A stretch of 44,826 bases of DNA from Bacteroidia bacterium (GTDB lineage Bacteria; Bacteroidota; Bacteroidia; Bacteroidales; VadinHA17). Where the stretch lies: the NCBI GenBank assembly GCA_026391215.1, contig JAPLDX010000056.1:1-44826 (forward strand). Reading direction: 5' to 3'. Shown piece after piece: positions 1 through 8,166 of the stretch (the first letter of the stretch is position 1; each line of letters opens with the position of its first letter). The translations under genes were made by a program, and so were the position numbers. The notes under the pieces are model-generated. The model was given only the letters and a program-made list of their open reading frames with translations, made no database searches and was not told the origin of the DNA.

Positions 1-96
1 ATCATTGGTATGAAGAATAACTATTTTCTTTTCATTCTGAGCAACAAGTGGTATAGAAAATATCAGAAACAGTGAAATGGCAGCTGTTTTTTTCAT
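1..96 (-). CDS. 5'-nucleotidase/UshA-type metallophosphatase, N-terminal fragment (cut by window edge)
   Basis: Only the first 32 codons are inside the window. The ATG at 96 opens a signal peptide (MKKTAAISLFLIFSIPLVAQ) with a typical cleavage site after Ala-Gln, followed by KKIVILHTND. Ile-Leu-His-Thr-Asn-Asp is the opening metal-binding motif of the UshA/5'-nucleotidase/SoxB branch of calcineurin-like phosphoesterases, where the Asp and the His just beyond the edge bind the dinuclear metal centre. The product is therefore probably an exported nucleotidase or related phosphoesterase. It lies 34 bp downstream of folC on the same strand and may be the last gene of that unit. Whether a C-terminal 5'-nucleotidase domain follows cannot be seen. 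Confidence 0.75.
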   Translation of the reverse strand, partial: MKKTAAISLFLIFSIPLVAQNEKKIVILHTND

Positions 97-130
97 GTGA
101 TGGTATATTGAATAAATAAAAATACAAAAA

Positions 131-1420
131 TTAAATTACCTCAGCCACAATAAACGTACTGCCACCAATAAATATCATATCAGATTCCAAAGCTATATCC
201 CTTGCGGCTTTAAGTGCCTTATTAACATCAGCATAACTGTTTCCATGCAGACCAAATTCTGAAGCTTTTGATCTCAGGATTTTTTCGCTAAGGGCTCTTT
301 GTACCGATGCCCTGGTAAAATAGTATTTTGCATCAGCAGGAAAAAGAGGCAATATTGAACCTATATCCTTATCACTTACAAAACCGATTACAATATGCAA
401 TCCTGTTTTGGGTATATTTTTTATCTGTCGGAGTACATATTCCAGTCCTTCCTTGTTATGACCTGTGTCACAGACTGTAAAAGGCTTATGATCAAGAATC
501 TGCCAGCGCCCTTTCAGTCCTGTATTTGCCACTGTATTTTTTATTCCTTTTATTAAATCCCCCTTTGAAATATTAAAGGAACGTTCCAGAACCTTAATTG
601 CCTGGAATAGTGTCTGCAGATTCCTGAACTGGTAATCACCTCCGAGTGGTGTTACTCCTGAGATTAATCTGGTATCTTTTAAATCATGTATTTCAAATTG
701 ACGCTCTCCTTCAGCACTGATTGTTTTATCAAAAAGGCATCTGAAGTTATCGTCGGCAAAGACTATCTCAGATCCCGTTTTAGCTGCCCGCGAAATAAAA
801 ACATCCTTTAATCCTGCCTGAGTTTCACCAATAACGACAGGAACGCTCTTCTTTATTATGCCTGCCTTTTCGGAAGCGACTTTTTCAAGAGTGTTACCCA
901 GAAGATCCATATGATCATGTCCGATATTGGTAATAACTGAAAGTACAGGATTGATAATGTTTGTTGAATCGAGCCTACCTCCCAGTCCTGTTTCAATCAC
1001 AGCTACATCAGCATTTGTCCTGGCGAAATAATCAAATGCCATTGCAGCCGTCATCTCAAAAAAAGAAGGATTGACTGACTTAATTATGCCATTATGCTTT
1101 TTTAAAAAAGCCGTGACCTCTCTTTTTGGTATCATTTCGCCGTTCACCCTGATCCTCTCCCTGAAATCCTTAAGGTGAGGCGATGTATAAAGACCAGTTT
1201 TGTAGCCTGCTTCCTGTAGAACTGATGCGATCATGTGGGAAACTGATCCCTTGCCGTTAGTTCCTGCAATATGTATGGTCCTGTACCTGGAATGAGGATG
1301 ACCAAAATATTCATCCAGTGCATTGGTATTATCAAGATTATTCTTATAGGCAGCTTTCCCTATACGGTGATAAGCTGGTAATTGAGAGTAGAGAAACTCT
1401 AGGGTTTGATTATATGTCAT
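131..1420 (-). CDS. folC: bifunctional folylpolyglutamate synthase / dihydrofolate synthase
   Basis: A 429-residue Mur-ligase-family enzyme that adds glutamate to dihydropteroate and folates in the cytoplasm. The N-terminal ATP-binding loop is visible as HIAGTNGKGSVSHM around residues 50-63, followed by the FolC signature region TSPHLKDFRERIRVNG. The central metal/ATP segment reads ETGLGGRLDSTNIINP, then NIGHDHMDLLG and SEKAGIIK. The C-terminal domain has CDTGHNKEGL and ends in a FIGGSTFIVAEVI-type tail. Length matches the family. It starts 6 bp after the nitroreductase stop, so the two are probably co-transcribed. Members of this family can have one or both activities, and sequence alone does not separate them. 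Confidence 0.93.
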   Translation of the reverse strand: MTYNQTLEFLYSQLPAYHRIGKAAYKNNLDNTNALDEYFGHPHSRYRTIHIAGTNGKGSVSHMIASVLQEAGYKTGLYTSPHLKDFRERIRVNGEMIPKREVTAFLKKHNGIIKSVNPSFFEMTAAMAFDYFARTNADVAVIETGLGGRLDSTNIINPVLSVITNIGHDHMDLLGNTLEKVASEKAGIIKKSVPVVIGETQAGLKDVFISRAAKTGSEIVFADDNFRCLFDKTISAEGERQFEIHDLKDTRLISGVTPLGGDYQFRNLQTLFQAIKVLERSFNISKGDLIKGIKNTVANTGLKGRWQILDHKPFTVCDTGHNKEGLEYVLRQIKNIPKTGLHIVIGFVSDKDIGSILPLFPADAKYYFTRASVQRALSEKILRSKASEFGLHGNSYADVNKALKAARDIALESDMIFIGGSTFIVAEVI

Positions 1421-1426
1421 CTTATT

Positions 1427-1948
1427 TCATTTAGCCTGCCAGTTGTTTTTTCTGATCTTTTCCGGTTCATATCTGTCGGGAATTTCAGCAGGTATTTTAA
1501 CCGGAACGCCCACTGAAATAATCGATAAAGGATGTACATGGTCAGGCAAAGACAGAACGGAACTTACCCCACTTATCCTGTCAGGTCTGGGTTCCACTCC
1601 AAGCCACACTGCACCAAGTCCAAATGAATGGGCAGCAAGAAGAATATTCTGTGCTGCTGCCGAACAATCAAGCTTGTAATAGCCGGGGCCGTTTTCAAGG
1701 TTTTCATCACCGCAAACTACAATGGCATGACTTGCTTCCGAAAGCATGGAAGAATATGGATGGATCTTCATTATCTGTTTCAATACCTCCCTGTCATCAA
1801 CTATAATAAAGTGCCAGGGCCTTTTATTTCTTGCAGAAGGTGCATACATGCCTGCTTTTATAATGGCAAATATCTGTTCCTCCTTTATTTTCTCACCTGT
1901 ATATTTACGTATGCTTCGTCTTGTTAACAGTCCTTCATAGAGTTCCAT
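1427..1948 (-). CDS. nitroreductase family protein (FMN-dependent)
   Basis: A 173-residue compact nitroreductase-fold protein. The FMN phosphate-binding start RRSIRKYTGEKI is at residues 10-21, the central APSARNKRPWHFIIV motif at about 36-50, and the GLGAVWLGV segment around 110-118. These proteins are NAD(P)H-dependent flavin oxidoreductases, usually homodimers, and the natural substrate of this short subgroup is generally unknown. It is the first gene of a minus-strand group with folC 6 bp downstream. Two TTAATTTG stretches (one mismatch to TAnnTTTG) lie upstream near 1966-1973 and 1993-2000 and could be its promoter, but neither is convincing. The folC neighbour does not point to a specific substrate. 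Confidence 0.85.
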   Translation of the reverse strand: MELYEGLLTRRSIRKYTGEKIKEEQIFAIIKAGMYAPSARNKRPWHFIIVDDREVLKQIMKIHPYSSMLSEASHAIVVCGDENLENGPGYYKLDCSAAAQNILLAAHSFGLGAVWLGVEPRPDRISGVSSVLSLPDHVHPLSIISVGVPVKIPAEIPDRYEPEKIRKNNWQAK

Positions 1949-2080
1949 ACCTGGTATTTTTAATACAAATTAACTTACTTTCAACATGCTTACAAATTAA
2001 TACTATATTTTCGTTATTTTTACAAATCGGAAGAAGCATGAGTATTCATTATTATTTTATTGATTATAAAGAACTTGGGT

Positions 2081-3415
2081 ATGACAAAAAAATTAAATAA
2101 GAAACTTTTTATCATCGATACAAATGTCCTTCTCCATGATTATAAATGCATTTATAATTTTGAGGAGAATGATGTGATTATTCCCATTGTAGTACTTGAA
2201 GAGCTTGACAAATTCAAAAGAGGCAATGACCTTATAAACTTTCATGCCAGGGAGTTTACCCGGGAGCTTGACAAACTGTCAGGAGACATGCTCCTCACGG
2301 CCAATATCCCGCTGGGAGAGAATCTTGGCAACCTGCATATTGAAACCGGGAGGGACTTTTCAGAAAAGGTAAACCAGTCGTTTCCTGAAAGGACATCTGA
2401 CCACAGGATACTTGCAATTGCAGAATATGTATCTAACGCCAACAAGAACAAAACAGTAGTTCTGATAACCAAGGACATAAACCTCAGGATGAAGGCAAAA
2501 TCGCTGGGCATTATTGCACAGGATTATCAGAACGACAAAGTTGCGAACATTGACGACCTCTATAAGGGAATTAAGATTCTTGAAGGCGTTGACCAGGGAC
2601 TTATAAGCAAGCTGTATGAGCTTCCTGAGGGTGTCAGCGCTGAGGAATTCAAGCTTGAACCGGAGCTTAAAGGGCACCAGTTTTTTATAATGAAAAATAA
2701 TGGAGCCAGCGCCCTTGCCCATTATAATCCTGTGGCCAAGCTTCTTACAAGGGTCATAAAACAAACTACCTATGGTATTGATCCAAGGAATGCTGAACAG
2801 ACTTTTGCGCTTGAAGCTCTTGCAAATCCTGATATTCAGCTGGTTTCACTTACAGGGAAGGCAGGTACAGGTAAAACTCTGCTTGCCCTGGCTGCGGCTC
2901 TTGCACAGCATAAAAGATATAAGCAGATCTTCCTTGCCCGTCCCATTGTTCCTCTGGCAAACCGCGACCTTGGATTCCTTCCGGGTGATCTGAAGGAGAA
3001 AATGGATCCTTATATGCAGCCTCTTTATGATAATCTTACTGTCATCAAGCATAAATTCAGCCACCAGAGTTCTGAATTCCTTCGCATTAACGACATGGTG
3101 AAGGAGGAGAAGCTGGTGATAACGCCTCTTGCCTATATCAGAGGGAGAAGTCTTTCCAGCATCTTTTTCATTGTCGATGAAGCGCAGAATCTTACTCCTC
3201 ATGAGATTAAAACCATTATCACCCGCGCGGGTGAAGGAACAAAAATGGTTTTTACGGGAGATATTGAACAAATTGATTCCCCGTATCTTGACACGGCATC
3301 AAACGGATTAAGCTATCTTTCAGATAAGATGAAGAGCCAGGATATCTTTGCTCACATCAACCTGGTAAAGGGAGAACGCAGCTTCCTGGCAGAGCTTGCA
3401 AGCAAAGTATTGTAG
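2081..3415 (+). CDS. PIN-domain / PhoH-type ATPase (PhoH2, YlaK-like)
   Basis: A 444-residue two-domain protein. Residues 1-150 form a PIN nuclease domain: FIIDTNVLLHD with the first acidic residue at Asp13, then the conserved LEELDKFK and KDINLRMKA segments. Residues about 230-440 form a PhoH P-loop ATPase with Walker A GKAGTGKT at 259-266, the ARPIVPL and GFLPGDLKEKMDPYMQP segments, and Walker B VDEAQNL at 365-371. PIN-PhoH proteins have been described as RNA helicase/RNases, and PhoH2 is part of toxin-antitoxin pairs in some actinobacteria. No separate antitoxin gene is seen here. The frame is open from a TTG at 2060, but the ATG at 2081 fits the family N-terminus better. It appears to head the plus-strand run to 9317. 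Confidence 0.88.
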   Translation: MTKKLNKKLFIIDTNVLLHDYKCIYNFEENDVIIPIVVLEELDKFKRGNDLINFHAREFTRELDKLSGDMLLTANIPLGENLGNLHIETGRDFSEKVNQSFPERTSDHRILAIAEYVSNANKNKTVVLITKDINLRMKAKSLGIIAQDYQNDKVANIDDLYKGIKILEGVDQGLISKLYELPEGVSAEEFKLEPELKGHQFFIMKNNGASALAHYNPVAKLLTRVIKQTTYGIDPRNAEQTFALEALANPDIQLVSLTGKAGTGKTLLALAAALAQHKRYKQIFLARPIVPLANRDLGFLPGDLKEKMDPYMQPLYDNLTVIKHKFSHQSSEFLRINDMVKEEKLVITPLAYIRGRSLSSIFFIVDEAQNLTPHEIKTIITRAGEGTKMVFTGDIEQIDSPYLDTASNGLSYLSDKMKSQDIFAHINLVKGERSFLAELASKVL

Positions 3416-3443
3416 TAATATCATAACTTTAAACCATATAACC

Positions 3444-4115
3444 ATGAAGATCAGGCATTTTTCAGTATTTATTATTCTGTCCCTCATTTTGGCAGTGCCA
3501 TTATCAGCCCAGTCGAAAAAGAAGACAAAAGCGACTAAAGAACGAAAAGCAGAAAAAGTTCAGCTATTTAATGGAAAAGATCTGAATAACTGGGCTTTCA
3601 AGTTAAAAGACCCATCAGTCGATCCTGCAACCGTTTTTACTGTTCAGAACGGCTTCATTCATATAAATGGAAATCCATACGGATATATGCGCACAAAAGA
3701 ATCATATTCTGATTATCTCCTTCATGTTGAATACCAATGGCCCGTTGAGGCAACAAACAGCGGTATCTTTATCCATGCCCAGCAGCCCGACACTATCTGG
3801 CCAAAATGTGTCGAGGTTCAGCTTGCAGCAGGAAATGCAGGTGACTTTATCGTCGTGGGTGGCGTTAACATGAATGAGCAGGCTGATAAATCAAAGAGAG
3901 TGCTGAAGAAAATGGCTGCTTCCTCTGAAAAACCTGTGGGAGAATGGAATATCATTGAGGTAGCTTGCAAGGCAAATACAATAGAAGTGTTTGTTAACGG
4001 AGTGCTTCAGAATAAAGGAACGGGGGTCACAGTTAACAAAGGTCATATCTGTCTGCAAAGCGAAGGCAAAGACATTGAATTCAGGAATGTCTTTCTGACA
4101 AAACTTAAGAAATAG
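3444..4115 (+). CDS. secreted DUF1080 (3-keto-disaccharide hydrolase-like) protein
   Basis: A 223-residue protein with a signal peptide (MKIRHFSVFIILSLILAVPLSAQ) followed by a Lys-rich linker and one DUF1080 domain (PF06439). Typical DUF1080 features are the opening LFNGKDLNNW, the middle EYQWPVEATNSGIFIHAQ, the conserved WPKCVEVQL, and the closing HICLQSEGKDIEFRNVFL. Some family members hydrolyse 3-keto-disaccharides; others are concanavalin-like binding modules. The frame is open from 3396 inside phoH, but the ATG at 3444 places the signal peptide at the N-terminus and gives a 28-bp gap to phoH. The neighbours (RNA and envelope genes) do not indicate the carbohydrate, and the exact activity is unknown. 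Confidence 0.82.
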   Translation: MKIRHFSVFIILSLILAVPLSAQSKKKTKATKERKAEKVQLFNGKDLNNWAFKLKDPSVDPATVFTVQNGFIHINGNPYGYMRTKESYSDYLLHVEYQWPVEATNSGIFIHAQQPDTIWPKCVEVQLAAGNAGDFIVVGGVNMNEQADKSKRVLKKMAASSEKPVGEWNIIEVACKANTIEVFVNGVLQNKGTGVTVNKGHICLQSEGKDIEFRNVFLTKLKK

Positions 4116-4131
4116 GCCGCAGGTCGGGTTC

Positions 4132-5439
4132 ATGAATAACTTGAAAAGAAAAAAGGTAGCTTTTCATACTCTTGGCTGCAAGCTTAATTTTGCCGAAACA
4201 TCGACCATATCAAGACTATTTCCGGAAGAACAATTCGAAAAGGTTCCTGCCCGGCAGAAGGCTGATGTTTATGTCATCAATACATGTTCTGTAACTGATG
4301 TTGCCGATAAGAAATGCCGCCAGGCAATAAAGAGATTCATCCATCTTTCGCCCGATGCCTTTATTGCTGTTGTTGGCTGCTATGCTCAGCTCAAACCACA
4401 GGAAATATCAGCAATCCCCGGAGTGGATCTTGTCCTTGGAATCAATGAAAAATTTGATATTGCCGGCTATATCACCGGACTTGAAAAAAGAAAGAAAGCA
4501 GAAATAAGTTCATGCGCTCTTTCAGATTCTGACAGATTTAATCCTTCCTGGTCAGCAGGTGACAGAACACGGTCATTTCTGAAGGTCCAGGATGGATGTG
4601 ATTACGGCTGCTCCTATTGCACCGTTCCCCTGGCAAGGGGACGAAGCAAAAACCCTAATATAATAACTCTCTGCGGTCAGGCCGCAGATATAGCAAACAA
4701 AGGTGTCAAAGAGATCGTTCTTACCGGAGTGAACATCGGAGATTTCGGAAAATCAACCGGAGAATCGTTTACTGACCTTATTAAAGAACTGATAAAAGTG
4801 CCCGGCATCGAAAGATACCGGATATCATCCATTGAACCGAACCTCCTTACAGATGAGCTGATTGAGCTTGCCTTCAGCAACAAAAAGATCCTGCCTCATT
4901 TCCATATCCCTCTTCAGAGCGGATGCGACAGGATACTGGGGCTTATGAGGAGAAGATATAAAAGAGAGATTTTTGCTGAAAGGGTAAAGATTATAAAGAA
5001 GCTGATCCCCCTTGCCGGTATCGGGGCCGATGTAATAGTTGGATTCCCTGGAGAAACGGAATCTGATTTCAGGGAAACGTATTCTTTTATCGAAAAGCTG
5101 CCGCTGACATATCTGCACGTATTCACCTTTTCCGAAAGACCCGGAACAGTTGCCTGGGATCTGCCGGGGAAGGTTAACCTTCAGGAAAGAGAAAGCAGAA
5201 GCAAAAAGCTCATCGCACTTTCTGAATTAAAACATTCCGGGTTCATGGGCCTGAATACCGGTTATAATGCTGAGGTTCTTTTTGAAAAAGTACGCACCAG
5301 CGGTATGATCACTGGTTTTACCGGGAATTACCTGCGGGTTGAATATCCATGGAATGCTAAGCTTGCAGGTCAAATAAGGAAAGTAAATCTGAAAGGTTTA
5401 TCACCTTCAGGTAAAATGAGAGTTGAATTAATTGACTGA
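4132..5439 (+). CDS. mtaB: tRNA t6A37 methylthiotransferase
   Basis: A 435-residue radical-SAM methylthiotransferase that converts t6A37 to ms2t6A in tRNAs reading ANN codons. The N-terminal UPF0004 domain carries the three cysteines of the auxiliary [4Fe-4S] cluster at Cys16 (TLGCKLN), Cys52 (NTCSVT) and Cys83 (VGCYAQ). The radical-SAM cluster motif CDYGCSYC gives Cys156, Cys160 and Cys163. A short TRAM-like region is at the C-terminus from about residue 375. The TLGCK start and NTCSVTDVADKK favour the MtaB/YqeV branch over MiaB or RimO. It sits 16 bp after the DUF1080 gene and 3 bp before the next gene, so it is probably part of one operon. Confidence 0.9.
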   Translation: MNNLKRKKVAFHTLGCKLNFAETSTISRLFPEEQFEKVPARQKADVYVINTCSVTDVADKKCRQAIKRFIHLSPDAFIAVVGCYAQLKPQEISAIPGVDLVLGINEKFDIAGYITGLEKRKKAEISSCALSDSDRFNPSWSAGDRTRSFLKVQDGCDYGCSYCTVPLARGRSKNPNIITLCGQAADIANKGVKEIVLTGVNIGDFGKSTGESFTDLIKELIKVPGIERYRISSIEPNLLTDELIELAFSNKKILPHFHIPLQSGCDRILGLMRRRYKREIFAERVKIIKKLIPLAGIGADVIVGFPGETESDFRETYSFIEKLPLTYLHVFTFSERPGTVAWDLPGKVNLQERESRSKKLIALSELKHSGFMGLNTGYNAEVLFEKVRTSGMITGFTGNYLRVEYPWNAKLAGQIRKVNLKGLSPSGKMRVELID

Positions 5440-5442
5440 TAT

Positions 5443-6240
5443 ATGGTTAACTATAAAAGTATATGCAGGGAGGTGGTGAAAGCAGTTCGTGAAACAGGAA
5501 AGTTTATCCGCGAGGAATCATCGGGATTTGATATAAACAAAACTGAAAGCAAAGGTCTTCACGATTTTGTAAGCTATGTCGACAAGGGTTCCGAAAAGAT
5601 GCTGGTTGATAAACTCGGGAAGATACTGCCGGAAGCCGGTTTTATTGCAGAAGAAGGCACCTCATCAAAGAAAGGTGTCAGGTTTTGCTGGGTTATTGAT
5701 CCTCTCGACGGGACAACCAATTTCCTTCATGGAGTGCATCCGTTTGCCATAAGTGTTGCATTGATGGATTATGATGAGCCTGTTGTAGGAGTAGTGTATG
5801 AAGCTGCCGGAAATGAAATTTTCAGATCCTGGAAAAATGGCGGCGCATGGCTTAATGCCCGGCCGGTACACGTATCTTCTGCCCCGGCTCTTTCAGACAG
5901 CCTGATAGCTACAGGTTTCCCGTACTATGATTTTAAACGCCTTGGAAATTTCATGGATAGCCTTGCACATTTCTGCAAAACAACACATGGAATAAGAAGG
6001 CTCGGATCTGCCTCTATCGATCTCGCTTATGTCGCATGCGGACGATTTGAGGCATTCTATGAATACGGTCTTAAGCCATGGGATGTTGCTGCCGGCATCC
6101 TTCTTGTAAGGGAAGCCGGCGGCCGTGTCAGCGACTTCTCAGGCAATGAAAAAAATATTTCCGGCAATGAGATAGTTGCTGCCAATAATCTCGTTTTTCC
6201 TGAATTTCTGAAAAATGTGAGTAAATTTATGATCAGTTAA
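5443..6240 (+). CDS. inositol monophosphatase family protein
   Basis: A 265-residue Li+-sensitive-type phosphatase. All metal ligands expected for the family are present: Glu70-Glu71 (AEEG), Asp86 and Asp89 in IDPLDGTTN (residues 85-93), and Asp214 in KPWDVAAG. Family members dephosphorylate myo-inositol phosphates or related sugar phosphates; in bacteria some act on 3'-phosphoadenosine nucleotides, so the substrate cannot be assigned. The length is normal. The start ATG at 5443 is 3 bp after the mtaB stop, and the LpxL-like gene begins 11 bp after its stop. It is cytoplasmic, with no signal peptide. Confidence 0.9.
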   Translation: MVNYKSICREVVKAVRETGKFIREESSGFDINKTESKGLHDFVSYVDKGSEKMLVDKLGKILPEAGFIAEEGTSSKKGVRFCWVIDPLDGTTNFLHGVHPFAISVALMDYDEPVVGVVYEAAGNEIFRSWKNGGAWLNARPVHVSSAPALSDSLIATGFPYYDFKRLGNFMDSLAHFCKTTHGIRRLGSASIDLAYVACGRFEAFYEYGLKPWDVAAGILLVREAGGRVSDFSGNEKNISGNEIVAANNLVFPEFLKNVSKFMIS

Positions 6241-6251
6241 ATTTCAGTGAA

Positions 6252-7136
6252 ATGGGAGTAATCGGATTTTATATTTTCTATGGCATAAACTGGATCATGA
6301 CTCTTCTTCCGCTCAGGATCCTGTTTATCTTCTCCGATCTCATCTTCCTGATTATGTATTATTTCCCGGGTTACCGCCGGAAAGTAGTGGCAACAAACCT
6401 GAAGAATTCCTTTCCGGAAAAAAGCGATAAGGAACTGAAAACAATTGAAGAAAAATTCTACCATCATTTTTGTGACCTGTTCATTGAGACTCTCAAGCTC
6501 ACTCATATGAGCAATAGACAACAGATAAAAAGAATGCATCTTACAAATCCGGAACTGCTTGACAGGTTCTATGACGAAGGCCGTGATGTAGTAATGGTAT
6601 TGGGACATTACGGAAACTGGGAATGGCTGAATATTCTGCCCAAATACACCAAATTAAGAAATGTCCCGATATACAAACCGCTGCAAAACAAACATTTTGA
6701 TCGTTTTATGCTTAACCTGAGGTCTTTGAACGATTGTGATCCGACTGCCATGTCGAACGTCATCAGAGAAATCATTAAAAACCGGAAGATTAACAGGCGG
6801 GCTCTCTATGGATTTATGACGGATCAGACGCCCCCAAAGGGAGAAATAAGATTCTGGACAAACTTCCTTAACCAGGATACAGCTGTTTACCTGGGCGCTG
6901 AAAAAATTGCCATGAAATATGATATGGCGATAGTCTTTATCAATATTCAAAAAATCAAAAGAGGGTATTATGACTTTACTGCAGAGCTCCTGATTGAAAA
7001 GACAGCTGGTATACATGAGCAGGTTATTACCGAGGCGCACGTAAAAAGACTCGAGGAAATTATACGTGAGAAACCTGAATTCTGGCTATGGAGCCATCGC
7101 AGGTGGAAACATAAACGGGAACATATAAATGGTTAA
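6252..7136 (+). CDS. lysophospholipid/lipid A acyltransferase family protein (LpxL/HtrB-like)
   Basis: A 294-residue inner-membrane acyltransferase of the LpxL/HtrB (Lip_A_acyltrans) family. A hydrophobic N-terminal anchor (about residues 5-40) precedes the catalytic HX4E motif in GHYGNWEW (His119, Glu124). Later motifs are GFMTDQTPP, where family members have D-Q-x-P, and the closing PEFWLWSHRRWKH, which matches the typical W-x-H-R-R-F/W-K end. The expected reaction is transfer of a secondary acyl chain to a lipid A precursor at the inner membrane. In Bacteroidota these genes are often beside glycosyltransferases, as here: the GT2 gene overlaps its last 8 bases. The exact acyl chain and acceptor are not predictable. 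Confidence 0.88.
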   Translation: MGVIGFYIFYGINWIMTLLPLRILFIFSDLIFLIMYYFPGYRRKVVATNLKNSFPEKSDKELKTIEEKFYHHFCDLFIETLKLTHMSNRQQIKRMHLTNPELLDRFYDEGRDVVMVLGHYGNWEWLNILPKYTKLRNVPIYKPLQNKHFDRFMLNLRSLNDCDPTAMSNVIREIIKNRKINRRALYGFMTDQTPPKGEIRFWTNFLNQDTAVYLGAEKIAMKYDMAIVFINIQKIKRGYYDFTAELLIEKTAGIHEQVITEAHVKRLEEIIREKPEFWLWSHRRWKHKREHING

Positions 7137-8166
7137 AACGGCAGTAGTCATATTGAACTGGAACGGCATAGAGTACTTGAAATTGTTCCTTGATAAGGTC
7201 ATCAGCTATACTGTTAATGATGATACTATATTATATGTGGCCGACAATGGCTCGGTTGATGGTTCTGTTGAATGGATCTCCGTCAGCCATAAAGAGGTAA
7301 AGATTATAAGACTGGGGAAAAACCATGGATTTGCAGGAGGATATAATCTTGCTCTTGAACAGGTTGATGCTCAATATTATGTCCTGCTCAATTCAGATAT
7401 TGAAGTTACCAAAGGATGGCTTCATCCATTGATAAATTATCTGGACAATAATCGGGATGTAGCTTCCTGTCAGCCTAAGATACTCTCATATGGTAAAAGG
7501 GATCATTTTGAATATGCAGGCGCAGCAGGCGGTTTTATTGACAGATACGGTTACCCGTTATGCAGGGGAAGGATCCTTACATGTATTGAAAAAGATACCG
7601 GGCAATATGATAACACAACTGATATTTTCTGGTCAACCGGGGCCTGTATGGCGGTCCGTGCTGAAGCCTGGAAGAAATGCGGGGGATTCGATGCTGACTT
7701 CTTTGCCCATATGGAGGAAATAGATCTTTGCTGGCGTTTCCACAGGTCAGGATACCGGGTGTCATACGTACCTCAATCATCGGTATATCATGTCGGAGGA
7801 GGGACGCTTCCTTACGACTCACCATTTAAAACTTATCTCAACTTCCGCAACAGCCTCTTCCTTTTATATAAGAACCTGCCTGATAAAATGATTAAACGTA
7901 TCCTTTTTATCAGGAAGATCCTTGATGGAATTGCTGCATTGTTTTTCATGCTGAAGGGACAATTCAGAAGTGTCGGATCTGTATGGAAAGCCCATAAGGA
8001 TTACTACCGGGAGATGGATCATCTAAAGGAGAAAAGAAAGATTGTCAAAGAACTCTGCAGGAAGGAGAATGCTGAAATGATTTTGAACAAATCTATCGTT
8101 TTTGAGTTCTATATAAAAAGACACAGAACTTATGCGGAACTGAAAACGAAATTTTTATTTTCATGA
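7129..8166 (+). CDS. family 2 glycosyltransferase
   Basis: A 345-residue GT2 enzyme, overlapping the preceding acyltransferase gene by 8 bp and the next gene by 4 bp (ATGA), so translation is likely coupled. The GT-A fold is seen from the VVILNWNGIEYL start, the VADNGSVDGS nucleotide-binding segment, the LLNSDIEV metal-binding region and the FFAHMEEIDLCWR acceptor-side motif near residue 190. These are characteristic of the rhamnosyltransferase-like GT2 group. The C-terminal part (from about residue 235) is basic and partly hydrophobic and may sit on the membrane. The lipid A-type acyltransferase neighbour suggests a role in surface glycolipid, but donor and acceptor are unknown. Confidence 0.87.
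   Translation: MVKTAVVILNWNGIEYLKLFLDKVISYTVNDDTILYVADNGSVDGSVEWISVSHKEVKIIRLGKNHGFAGGYNLALEQVDAQYYVLLNSDIEVTKGWLHPLINYLDNNRDVASCQPKILSYGKRDHFEYAGAAGGFIDRYGYPLCRGRILTCIEKDTGQYDNTTDIFWSTGACMAVRAEAWKKCGGFDADFFAHMEEIDLCWRFHRSGYRVSYVPQSSVYHVGGGTLPYDSPFKTYLNFRNSLFLLYKNLPDKMIKRILFIRKILDGIAALFFMLKGQFRSVGSVWKAHKDYYREMDHLKEKRKIVKELCRKENAEMILNKSIVFEFYIKRHRTYAELKTKFLFS

Noticed and set aside
2015..2022. TATTTTTA upstream of phoH as promoter
   Set aside because: Mismatch at the most conserved G and AT-rich surroundings; not strong enough to list.
2846..3271. 141-codon minus-strand frame in phoH
   Set aside because: Covers the Walker motifs of phoH on the other strand, so it is a shadow of a strongly conserved region.
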